This document shows, one piece after another, positions 47,052 to 54,495 of a stretch of 64,000 bases of DNA (within the stretch, counting starts at the first letter, position 1; each line of letters begins with the position of its first letter). A model generated the notes under the pieces. It saw nothing but the letters and a program-made list of their open reading frames with translations, did no database searches and had not been told where the DNA came from. This DNA comes from an uncultured bacterium (GTDB taxonomy: Bacteria > Bacillota_I > Bacilli_A > Acholeplasmatales > Anaeroplasmataceae). The DNA lies in assembly GCA_949291115.1 (NCBI GenBank), contig CASETY010000001.1, forward strand, positions 95,238 through 159,237, read 5' to 3'. The position numbers were made by a program, and so were the translations under genes.

Positions 47052-47664
47052 GAATGCTGATATAAAATTAAAAGAATATAGTGATTATTTAGCTTTTAAT
47101 TTTGAAGAATATAAAGAGCGAAAAAGCTCTTTAAATAAGGATAATTTAGAATTAAGAGTAGAAATTGGTTGTGGGAAGGGTAAGTTTATTTATAATTTAG
47201 CTAAACTTAATCCTCATATCTTTTTTATTGCGATTGAAAAGTTTGACAGTGTTATTTTAAAAGCTTTAGAAAAGAATAAAGAAGAACGATTAAATAACTT
47301 ATTTTATATCATGGCAGATGCATCTAATATAAGTGATTATTTTGATCATGAAATAAGTGTTTTATATCTTAATTTTTCTGATCCATGGCCTAAAAATCGT
47401 AATTCAAAAAGAAGATTAACATCACCATTGTTTTTAAACTCTTATAAAAAAATCTTAGCTAAAGATGGCAAGATTATTCAAAAAACTGATAATCGTAATT
47501 TATTTGAATATTCTTTAATGATGTTTAATAATAATGGTTTTGTTTTTGAAAACTTATCTTTAGATTTACATAAGACAGATATTTTTAATATTAAAACAGA
47601 GTTTGAAGAAAAATGGGAAGATAAAGGTCCTATTTATTATTTGGAGGCTAAATTAAGTGAGTAA
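47032..47664 (+). CDS. trmB: tRNA (guanine-N7)-methyltransferase
   Basis: The 210-residue enzyme methylates G46 of tRNA. It starts MRLRHIKNAD (the family usually begins M-R-x-R), has the SAM site VEIGCGKGKFIYNLA, and the TrmB signature LNFSDPWPKNRNSKRRLTSP. I chose ATG 47032 rather than GTG 47029 directly before it. It overlaps the pepV end. Confidence 0.94.
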   Translation: MRLRHIKNADIKLKEYSDYLAFNFEEYKERKSSLNKDNLELRVEIGCGKGKFIYNLAKLNPHIFFIAIEKFDSVILKALEKNKEERLNNLFYIMADASNISDYFDHEISVLYLNFSDPWPKNRNSKRRLTSPLFLNSYKKILAKDGKIIQKTDNRNLFEYSLMMFNNNGFVFENLSLDLHKTDIFNIKTEFEEKWEDKGPIYYLEAKLSE

Positions 47665-48310
47665 TTTTCTTTTAATTGGTGGAAAGTCTAATGAAGTTCA
47701 TGCTTTAAATATTTATAAATGCTTTAAAAATAAGACTCTTTTATATGTTAATTTGGCAAAAGATGATAATGATTTAGTTGCTTATTATAATTTTATAAAT
47801 GATAATAAAGATACTAAAATAACTTTATTAACTAAAAAAATGTTAAGTAATTTTTATGAAGAAGCTTTAAAGTATGATATAATTTATTTTGCGGGCGGCA
47901 CTTTTCACAAATTGAAAGAAAAAGTTATAAATTATAATATAGATAAAGCGTTATTAAAATTAAAAACTAGTAATAAATTATTAGTAGGTATATCAGCAGG
48001 AGCTATCTTATTTTCTCAATATGGCTATACTGATTATGCTTCTTTTAATGATGTTGGTATTTATTATAATTTTAAATTAGAGGCAGGTCTTGGTCTTTTA
48101 GATATTATTTTTTGTCCTCATTATCAAAAAAATGGCATTGAAACTTTTAATGATGAAATTAAAAAATATCGTATAGATGCTTACGCATTAGAAGATGATA
48201 CAGCCATTTTAATTAGTTTAGATGAAGTAAAAATAATAAAAGATAATTATAAAAATAGCGTTTATTATTTTAAAAAAGAAGATCATATTTTAAGATCTTT
48301 ATATGCTTAA
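47657..48310 (+). CDS. Peptidase E-like serine peptidase (S51 family)
   Basis: The 217-residue protein has a class-I glutamine-amidotransferase-like fold with the S51 features: IIYFAGGTFHKLKE, the nucleophile elbow VGISAGAILFS, and a possible catalytic His in FCPHYQKNG. Peptidase E cleaves Asp-X dipeptides, but distant S51 proteins may have other substrates. The start is GTG 47657, nine bases after GGAGG, overlapping the trmB stop. Pairing with pepV suggests peptide use. Confidence 0.8.
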   Translation: MSNFLLIGGKSNEVHALNIYKCFKNKTLLYVNLAKDDNDLVAYYNFINDNKDTKITLLTKKMLSNFYEEALKYDIIYFAGGTFHKLKEKVINYNIDKALLKLKTSNKLLVGISAGAILFSQYGYTDYASFNDVGIYYNFKLEAGLGLLDIIFCPHYQKNGIETFNDEIKKYRIDAYALEDDTAILISLDEVKIIKDNYKNSVYYFKKEDHILRSLYA

Positions 48311-48327
48311 AAGAAAGGAGAACGTTA

Positions 48328-49626
48328 ATGGAAGCATTAGATATTATATTAAAAAAACGTAATGGTTTAGAACTTACTAAAGAAGAACTAACTTTTTTTA
48401 TCAATGGTTATGTGGATGGTAGTGTTAAAGATTATCAGATGTCAGCCTTTTTAATGGCCACTTATTTTGAAGGAATGACTGATGATGAAGCTACTAATTT
48501 AGCTTTAATTATGGAACATTCTGGCGATGTTATTGATTTATCTAATATTAAAGGCTTTAAGGTAGATAAACATTCTACAGGTGGTGTTGGTGATAAAACT
48601 AGTCTAGTATTAGCTCCACTTGTAGCTTCTCTTGGTGTTAAATTTGCGAAGATGAGTGGTAGAGGACTTGGCCATACCGGGGGCACTTTAGATAAATTAG
48701 AAAGTATACCTGGCTTTAATATTAGTTTAAGTAAAGAAGAATTTGTTAAGCAAGTTAATGATATTAATATCGCCATTATTGGTCAAACTGGTTCTGTATG
48801 TCCTGCTGATAAAAAAATGTATGCTTTAAGAGATGTAACAGGTACAGTTGATTCTATTCCTTTAATTGCCTCATCTATTATGTCTAAGAAATTAGCGGCT
48901 GGGGCAGATGCGATTTGCCTAGATGTTAAAGTTGGTAGTGGTGCTTTTATGAAAACAGCTCCCGATGCTTTAAAATTAGCTAATTTAATGGTTAGTATTG
49001 GTAAAAAAGCTAATAAAAAGATGACAGCTATTTTAACTAATATGGATGAACCTTTAGGTAAAGCGATTGGTAATAGTTTAGAAGTTAAAGAAGCAATTGC
49101 TACTTTAAATGGTGACGGTCCAAAGGATTTAGAAGATTTATGTTTAACTTTAGGTTCTTATTTAGTTTTAGATAGTGGTAAAGCTGAAAGCCTAAAAGAA
49201 GCTCGCCAAATGCTAGAAGAACAAATTAAAAATAAACAAGGTTTAAAAACTTTAGCTAAAATGGTAGAAGCGCAAGGCGGTAATAGCGATTATATTTATC
49301 ATCCTGAATTGTTTTTAAATGCTAAAGAGATTATTGAAGTTAAAGCTAAAGATTCTGGTTATATTTCAAGAATTGATTCTTATAAAATGGGCCACGCTTC
49401 AATGTTACTAGGAGCTGGTCGTGAGAATTTAGATACAGTTATTGACCCTGTGGTTGGTATTGTCTTAAATAAGAAAGTTGATGATTTTGTGAATATTGGT
49501 GATACTTTAGCTTATATTCATACTAATGGGAAAAACACTAAAGAAGCTATCGATTTATTTTATGATAGTATTTCTTATAGCGATAAGAAAAGAGAAGTTA
49601 AACTCATTTTAGATGTTGTTCGTTAA
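48328..49626 (+). CDS. pdp: Pyrimidine-nucleoside phosphorylase
   Basis: The 432-residue enzyme splits thymidine, uridine or deoxyuridine with phosphate. It has the family signature KMSGRGLGHTGGTLDKLE near residue 108, the phosphate site KHSTGGVGDKTSL and the C-terminal barrel-sandwich domain (DSGYISRIDSYKMGHA). Whether it prefers thymidine (DeoA) or is broad (Pdp) is not certain; low-GC Firmicutes usually carry Pdp. The ribosome site is AAAGGAGA. Confidence 0.93.
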   Translation: MEALDIILKKRNGLELTKEELTFFINGYVDGSVKDYQMSAFLMATYFEGMTDDEATNLALIMEHSGDVIDLSNIKGFKVDKHSTGGVGDKTSLVLAPLVASLGVKFAKMSGRGLGHTGGTLDKLESIPGFNISLSKEEFVKQVNDINIAIIGQTGSVCPADKKMYALRDVTGTVDSIPLIASSIMSKKLAAGADAICLDVKVGSGAFMKTAPDALKLANLMVSIGKKANKKMTAILTNMDEPLGKAIGNSLEVKEAIATLNGDGPKDLEDLCLTLGSYLVLDSGKAESLKEARQMLEEQIKNKQGLKTLAKMVEAQGGNSDYIYHPELFLNAKEIIEVKAKDSGYISRIDSYKMGHASMLLGAGRENLDTVIDPVVGIVLNKKVDDFVNIGDTLAYIHTNGKNTKEAIDLFYDSISYSDKKREVKLILDVVR

Positions 49627-49631
49627 TTTGC

Positions 49632-49660
49632 TTGCAAATTAGATTAAAATTTGCTAAAAT
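49632..49660 (+). promoter_or_regulatory. Promoter of secG
   Basis: TTGCAA (49632-49637), a 17-base spacer and TAAAAT (49655-49660) lie just after pdp and 28 bases before the secG ATG. Confidence 0.6.
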
Positions 49661-49688
49661 ACATACGCTATTTTTTGGAGGTATTAAG

Positions 49689-49922
49689 ATGAACGTTGCC
49701 GATATATTTGTACTTATTATTTCAATCTTTTTAATTATTATTGTTTTGATGCAAACATCTAAAGATGATATTAATGATGCTTTTAATGGTAATAAAAGTG
49801 AATTATTTAAAAACCAAAAAACAAGAGGTGCTGAACTTTTCTTACAAAGAACAACTTTTGTTTTAGGTGTCTTATTTATTGCTTTAGTGATTGTTTCGAT
49901 AGTTCTTCATCAAACATTGTAA
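49689..49922 (+). CDS. secG: Protein translocase subunit SecG
   Basis: The 77-residue membrane protein has two transmembrane helices (about 5-22 and 54-73) around the SecG loop with MQTSKDDINDAFNGN and a conserved GAELFLQRTTFVLG. It supports SecYEG protein export. ATG 49689 is chosen because GGAGGT lies seven bases before it; the frame open from 49632 starts inside the promoter. secG-rnr-smpB is the common order. Confidence 0.9.
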   Translation: MNVADIFVLIISIFLIIIVLMQTSKDDINDAFNGNKSELFKNQKTRGAELFLQRTTFVLGVLFIALVIVSIVLHQTL

Positions 49923-49968
49923 TAATTATCCCTTTTGTTATAATAAGTAACGAAAGGGATATTTTTTT
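49917..49968 (+). terminator. secG terminator with an rnr promoter nested in its loop
   Basis: A 13-bp stem, 49928-49940 with 49948-49960 (ATCCCTTTTGTTA and TAACGAAAGGGAT, one T-G pair), is followed by a T(7) tract ending 49968. TATAAT at 49939-49944 lies at the top of the hairpin and pairs with a TTGTAA -35 at 49917-49922 (16-base spacer). Transcripts from it would start in the right arm and could not fold the terminator. The rnr ribosome site AGGAGG begins right after the T tract. Confidence 0.75.
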
Positions 49969-49979
49969 AGGAGGTTGCC

Positions 49980-52133
49980 ATGATTAATAATATTAATTTT
50001 AGTGATATTAGTGATAAAAATGAATTAAAAGTTGTTGAAGTGTTAGTAAACACCAATAATTATAACGCTATATTAAGAAAGACATTTTTAAAAGAATATG
50101 AATTAAAAAAGATTTTAAATTCTTTAATTAATAGAAAGAAAATAATTTTAGTAGAAAAAAAATATTATTTATTATATGTGGGAACTCTTTCTTTAAAAAA
50201 TTCTAATTTTGGTTTTATTGAGCCAAAACTAATTACTAATGATGAAAAAATAGAAGATGAATATGTTCATCATAAAAATTTAGGGAACGCGTATGATACA
50301 GATACCGTTTTATATTATTTAACTAAAGATAAATATCGTTATGATAAAATGGAAGCTATTATTGTTAGTGTTTTAGAACGAGGTAAAACTTTTATTGTTG
50401 GTAAAGTTGTTAAGTCACCAAGAAAGAATAGTAAAAGTTTGTTTGTTATTCCAAGTGATAATAAAACTTTTGATTGGTTTAAAATTAATGGTGGTCTAAA
50501 TGTTTTACCTGGTATGATAGTTAAGGGTGAAATTAAATATTTAAAACATGATATTTATTTAATTATTAAAGAAATACTTGGTAATGTTGATGATCCTGGT
50601 ATTGAGATTAAAACAATTGCATATACTTATGGTTTTGAAACTGATTTTAATGAAGAAGTTAAAGCCGAACTTTTAACAATCCCTACTAAAGTAGAAGGCA
50701 ATTTAACTAATTTTAAAGATTTTCGTAATTTAGATATCATTACAATTGATGGTGATGATTCTAAAGATTTTGATGACGCTGTTAATGTTAGAATTAATGA
50801 AAATGGCAATTATTTATTAGGTGTTTATATTGCCGATGTTTCTTATTATGTTAAACCTTCATCACCACTAGATAAAGAAGCTTATAAAAGAGGAACTTCA
50901 GTATATCTAGCTGATAGAGTTATTCCAATGTTACCGCATGAACTTTCTAATGGAATTTGTTCTTTAAATGAAGGCGAAGATCGGTTAGCTTTAGCTATTA
51001 CTATGGAAATTGATAGTAGTGGTAATGTTTTAAATAAAGTAATTGAAGAAGGTATTATTAGATCACGTCACCGTATGACTTATAATAAAGTTAATAAAAT
51101 CTTAAAAGGTGACAGTGATTTAATTAATGAATATAATGACATTTATGAAATGTTATTAAATATGAATAAATTACATGAAATTATTCGTAAAAAACGTTAT
51201 GAAAAAGGTGCTTTAGAATTTGAAACTGATGAATATAAGTTTACTTTAGATGAAAATGGTAAACCTTTAGATATTAATTTACGAGTTAGAGATGAAGCAG
51301 AAAAGTTAATTGAAGATTTTATGATTATTGCGAATGAAGAGATAGCTAAGTCTTTAACTTTACATAATTATCCTTGTTTATTTAGAGTTCATGAGACACC
51401 TGATCAAGAAAAATTAAGAGATGTATTTAATTTAATTACAAATATGGGTATTAAAATGAATAACGAAAAAGGCGATATTAATCCTAAAAAGATTCAAGAT
51501 GCTCTAACTAATATTAATGAAAGTAATCTTGCCTCTATTTTAAATAACTTATTACTTCGTTCAATGATGAAAGCTAAATATGATCCTAATAATATAGGTC
51601 ACTACGGTTTAGCTTTAGATTATTATTGTCATTTTACTTCACCAATTAGAAGGTATCCCGATTTAATAATTCATCGGTTAGTTAAAGATTTACTTTTAGG
51701 TGGAAGTAAAAATAAAGCTAAAACAATTAACTATTATGAAGCGGTTTTACCAGAAATGGGCCTTAAAACTTCAGTTCAAGAACGTCGTTCAATTGAATGT
51801 GAACGAGAAGTTGATGATATGCTTTATGCTTGGTACATGGAAGATAATATTTCTAAAACATTTAGTGGTATTATTACCTCTATAACCCCTTTTGGTATGT
51901 TTATAACTATTGATAAAGGTGTTGAGGGCTTAGTTAGAATAGATGATTTATTAAGTGATTATTTTACCTTTGACGAAAAGAAATTAATCTTAACATCGCC
52001 TTCTAAAACATATCATTTAGGTGATAAAGTTAAGGTAGTAGTAATTAATAGTGATAGAGAAACGAAAAAGATTGATTTCATGTTAGAAAGCGATTATAAA
52101 TTAAAAGAGGAATATAAAAATGAACAATATTAA
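49980..52133 (+). CDS. rnr: Ribonuclease R
   Basis: The 717-residue 3'-5' exoribonuclease has an N-terminal helix-turn-helix and cold-shock region (1-220), the RNB catalytic domain with TIDGDDSKDFDDAVNV near residue 260 (metal-binding Asp cluster), HYGLALDYYCHFTSPIRRYP and a C-terminal S1 domain (about 630-700). RNase R degrades structured RNA and, with SmpB-tmRNA, messages from stalled ribosomes. smpB overlaps its end by 14 bases and ssrA follows. Confidence 0.95.
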   Translation: MINNINFSDISDKNELKVVEVLVNTNNYNAILRKTFLKEYELKKILNSLINRKKIILVEKKYYLLYVGTLSLKNSNFGFIEPKLITNDEKIEDEYVHHKNLGNAYDTDTVLYYLTKDKYRYDKMEAIIVSVLERGKTFIVGKVVKSPRKNSKSLFVIPSDNKTFDWFKINGGLNVLPGMIVKGEIKYLKHDIYLIIKEILGNVDDPGIEIKTIAYTYGFETDFNEEVKAELLTIPTKVEGNLTNFKDFRNLDIITIDGDDSKDFDDAVNVRINENGNYLLGVYIADVSYYVKPSSPLDKEAYKRGTSVYLADRVIPMLPHELSNGICSLNEGEDRLALAITMEIDSSGNVLNKVIEEGIIRSRHRMTYNKVNKILKGDSDLINEYNDIYEMLLNMNKLHEIIRKKRYEKGALEFETDEYKFTLDENGKPLDINLRVRDEAEKLIEDFMIIANEEIAKSLTLHNYPCLFRVHETPDQEKLRDVFNLITNMGIKMNNEKGDINPKKIQDALTNINESNLASILNNLLLRSMMKAKYDPNNIGHYGLALDYYCHFTSPIRRYPDLIIHRLVKDLLLGGSKNKAKTINYYEAVLPEMGLKTSVQERRSIECEREVDDMLYAWYMEDNISKTFSGIITSITPFGMFITIDKGVEGLVRIDDLLSDYFTFDEKKLILTSPSKTYHLGDKVKVVVINSDRETKKIDFMLESDYKLKEEYKNEQY

Positions 52134-52575
52134 AATAGTCGCCACTAATCGCAAAGTTAATTTTGAATACTTTATTTTAGCTAAATTAGAAGCAGGTATA
52201 AAATTAACTGGTACTGAAATTAAATCGGTAAGAATGGGTAAAATAAATATTAATGATTCTTATGTCATAATTAAACATAGTACGCCTTATATTTTAAATA
52301 TGCATATCGCCAAATATGAAAAAGGAAACATTTTTAATCATGATGAAACTCGCTTGCGTGAATTATTATTACATAAACATGAAGCATTGAAATTATATAA
52401 CCGTGTTAAATTAGAAAGTTTAGCTATTGTTCCTTTAAAAGCTTATTTTAAAGAGGGCCTTTTAAAAATTGAAATAGGTCTTTGTAAAGGTAAGAAACTT
52501 TATGATAAAAGAGAATCAATAAAAGAACAAGATTTAAAGCGAAAAGCTCAAAAAGCTTTAAAAGATTATAGATAA
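52120..52575 (+). CDS. smpB: SsrA-binding protein SmpB
   Basis: The 151-residue protein carries tmRNA to stalled ribosomes. It has ATNRKVNFEYFILAKLEAGI at the start, LTGTEIKSVRMGKININDSY, and the lysine-rich C-terminal tail GKKLYDKRESIKEQDLKRK that enters the empty mRNA channel. It overlaps rnr by 14 bases and lies just before the ssrA gene. Confidence 0.97.
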   Translation: MNNIKIVATNRKVNFEYFILAKLEAGIKLTGTEIKSVRMGKININDSYVIIKHSTPYILNMHIAKYEKGNIFNHDETRLRELLLHKHEALKLYNRVKLESLAIVPLKAYFKEGLLKIEIGLCKGKKLYDKRESIKEQDLKRKAQKALKDYR

Positions 52576-52578
52576 AGC

Positions 52579-52607
52579 TTGTAAAAAGCCAAGATTTTAA
52601 CTATAAT
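52579..52607 (+). promoter_or_regulatory. Promoter of ssrA
   Basis: TTGTAA (52579-52584), 17 bases and a perfect TATAAT (52602-52607) end 10 bases before the predicted tmRNA 5' end. Confidence 0.75.
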
Positions 52608-52617
52608 CTTCTTACTT

Positions 52618-52990
52618 GGGGTAGTTTTTGGATTCGCTATGAATGATTAAGGTCTTTAGGCATGTCTTGGTTGTGCAAGTAAAAACACCGAGGTTTGAAT
52701 AAACGCAAACACACATTTATTTGCTCGTAATAACAATATGAGCGTTCAATTAGCTTGCTAATATAGACAAGCGTCATTGTTAAGGGTACCTATTCCTTTA
52801 ATGAATGATCACAACAAATAGGATATACTATTAATCTTCCTTCTGTAGATTAATAATGAATATAATCAGAATCGTTAGAAAAGTTTTGTTTGTTTTATAT
52901 TTTCTAATTAAATAACAAAATAAACTAAACATGTAGAATAAAGAAGTAGATTTTTCATATACAGGGGTTCAAATCCCCTCTACTCCACCA
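52618..52990 (+). ncRNA. ssrA: Transfer-messenger RNA (tmRNA)
   Basis: The 5' end GGGGTAG (52618-52624) pairs with CTACTCC just before the encoded CCA at the 3' end (52990), making the alanyl acceptor stem with a G-U pair at position 3. The T-arm CAGGGGTTCAAATCCCCT is present. The 5' part continues TTTGGATTCG, as in other tmRNAs. The 373-base length is normal. A tag reading frame lies at 52705-52761. smpB and rnr directly upstream support the call. Confidence 0.95.
52705..52761 (+). other. tmRNA tag peptide reading frame
   Basis: From the probable resume codon GCA (52705) the frame encodes ANTHLFARNNNMSVQLAC and stops at TAA (52759-52761). The start, in the context AAACGCAAAC, and the Leu-Ala near the end match known tags. 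Known tags usually end in Ala-Ala or Phe-Ala; this one ends in Cys. The other two frames give QTHIYLLVITI and KHTFICS, which fit less well. Confidence 0.7.
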
Positions 52991-53063
52991 GAGTTAATTA
53001 TCGCGAACATCGTTTTCTATGCAGAAGGGATGCAATAGGTGTTTCGCTTAATAATAAAACAAG

Positions 53064-53091
53064 GTCGTTACCTAAAAAGTAGCGACTTTTT
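53064..53091 (+). terminator. Terminator after ssrA
   Basis: GTCGTTAC (53064-53071) pairs with GTAGCGAC (53079-53086, one T-G pair) around a seven-base loop and is followed by T(5). It is 74 bases after the mature tmRNA 3' end. Confidence 0.8.
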
Positions 53092-53099
53092 ATATAATT

Positions 53100-53145
53100 C
53101 ACTAGTAACTATAGGTATTTAATCAATAGAAACTAGTGGTTTTTT
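53100..53145 (+). terminator. Second hairpin with T tract after ssrA
   Basis: CACTAGT (53100-53106) and ACTAGTG (53132-53138) are complementary across a 25-base loop and are followed by GT(6). The long loop makes it a weaker terminator. Confidence 0.5.
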
Positions 53146-53281
53146 ATTTTGTTAATAAATTAATACTTTCCTACTCTTATAGACTATACAAAATAACCAT
53201 AAAGTAACTGACGGCTTTTTTTACATAATGGTATGACAAATTTAATAAAATAAACTAAATTAGTCTACATTAATTCTTTAT

Positions 53282-53332
53282 TTGTTAATCATTTTTTGAT
53301 ACAATTATAACGTGTTAATCATTTTGTATAAA
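53282..53332 (+). promoter_or_regulatory. Promoter with two 13-bp direct repeats before the McrB-like operon
   Basis: TGTTAATCATTTT occurs at 53283-53295 and again at 53313-53325, 30 bases apart. TTGTTA (53282-53287) with TATAAC (53306-53311, 18-base spacer) makes one possible promoter inside the first repeat; TATAAA at 53327-53332 follows the second. The repeats may bind a regulator on the same face of DNA. Confidence 0.45.
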
Positions 53333-53356
53333 ATGTTTACTTAGGAGATTATTTAT

Positions 53357-53671
53357 ATGATTTATGACTTTAATGCTATAGATGATAAATTAACTATTTC
53401 AAATAAAATAGTAAAAGATTTAAAGGGGACAATATGCATTATTATCAGTAATAATAAATTACTTTATGATGGTAAAATCAAAGAAGAAATTGTTCTTGAA
53501 AATTTAATGCTTGAACGCGGTGATGTAATAGATTTGTATGTCTATGTTGATGGATTATGCCGCTTTTTTATGAAAACATATTATTCATTTAGCAGATTTG
53601 TTTTCAACACAGATAGTGTTAATTTATATCGAACTGATTTTTTTAATAAAGTTTTTGAGGAGATTAAATGA
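53357..53671 (+). CDS. Small protein of unknown function, first gene of McrB-like operon
   Basis: I do not recognise this 104-residue protein. It is mostly alternating hydrophobic and polar residues (IVKDLKGTICIIISNNKLL, VIDLYVYVDGLCRFFMKTY) that suggest a compact alpha/beta domain. There is no signal peptide or membrane helix. AGGAGA lies nine bases before the ATG. Its TGA stop overlaps the next start (ATGATG), so it is coupled to the coiled-coil gene. It likely belongs to the restriction-like system encoded by the four overlapping genes. Confidence 0.65.
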   Translation: MIYDFNAIDDKLTISNKIVKDLKGTICIIISNNKLLYDGKIKEEIVLENLMLERGDVIDLYVYVDGLCRFFMKTYYSFSRFVFNTDSVNLYRTDFFNKVFEEIK

Positions 53672-54495
53672 TGATTAATATTGAACATATTAATGAAGAA
53701 GAATATAAAATTTTATTACATTATATAGGGACTGATGTGCTTAGAGATAATTTAATTAATATCGCACCTAAACTTCCAACTAATAACCCTTATTTTATGA
53801 GTAAAAAAAGAAGTGGTATTTCTTGGAATGGTTTCAGTAATCCTTCTAAACTACCAGAATCAAGAGTACTTAATTTTTATCTAACCTGTGTTTATAAAAA
53901 CAAGACCGATTGTCTCATAGAAAATTTTGGTAATCTTTTACTTAAAGTTATAGGTTTTAGCGAAGATGAATTACCTTCTAAATTAGCAGATTTAGATTCA
54001 AAAGTTACTCTTATAATTGCAAAATTGTTTAATATTGATGAATCTAAGTTTAACAAAGATGCTATAGAATTAAAACAAAAATATGATAAAATTATTTTTG
54101 AATTGCAAGAACAAATTGCCTTTTTAAATAACGAATTAGAAGATGAAAAGATTGAAAAAGAAAAATTATTAAACGAAAAAAATAAATATGATAAGATATT
54201 AGAAGAAAGAAATATAACAATTGAAAATTTAAAAAATGATAATAATAAGTTAAATGATTTAATATCAAAGCTTTATGCTAATATTCAAAAAGATAGTAAT
54301 AATTTAGACATAATAAATATTTTAAATAGTTTAGATATAGATCAAAAACTAAATAATTTAAAATTTACAATTACTAATATTTTAAATGAAATTTTAGATT
54401 TATTAGGGAATAACAATTATACAGAAGTTAATAGACGAGTAATTAGCATATATATTTTAGTAAAAATGATGGAGGATGGTTTCAATGGAAGATAA
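53668..54495 (+). CDS. Coiled-coil protein of unknown function in McrB-like operon
   Basis: The 275-residue protein has an N-terminal globular part (1-130, with SKKRSGISWNGFSNPSKL) and a coiled coil from about 135 to 210 rich in E, K, N and L heptads, then a short helical C-terminus. No known domain was recognised. It overlaps the genes on both sides. McrB-related systems with separate or fused coiled-coil parts are known, so it may be the sensor or oligomer partner of the next ATPase; that is inference. Confidence 0.7.
   Translation: MMINIEHINEEEYKILLHYIGTDVLRDNLINIAPKLPTNNPYFMSKKRSGISWNGFSNPSKLPESRVLNFYLTCVYKNKTDCLIENFGNLLLKVIGFSEDELPSKLADLDSKVTLIIAKLFNIDESKFNKDAIELKQKYDKIIFELQEQIAFLNNELEDEKIEKEKLLNEKNKYDKILEERNITIENLKNDNNKLNDLISKLYANIQKDSNNLDIINILNSLDIDQKLNNLKFTITNILNEILDLLGNNNYTEVNRRVISIYILVKMMEDGFNGR

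Larger units (their letters stand above)
52991..53356 (+). other. Intergenic stretch after tmRNA, no gene
   Basis: This 366-base stretch holds two terminators (53064-53091 and 53100-53145), a short pair of direct repeats near the end and the promoter of the next operon. I see no reading frame of note, no tRNA and no second copy of the tmRNA 3' end in it. It is the boundary between housekeeping and accessory DNA. Confidence 0.6.

Noticed and set aside
52960..52990. Separate tRNA gene
   Set aside because: The T-arm and CCA end belong to the tmRNA; no D-arm or anticodon arm lies directly before them.
53357..54495. Toxin-antitoxin pair
   Set aside because: Two overlapping small genes suggest it, but neither product shows toxin or antitoxin features and both are tied to the McrB-like genes.
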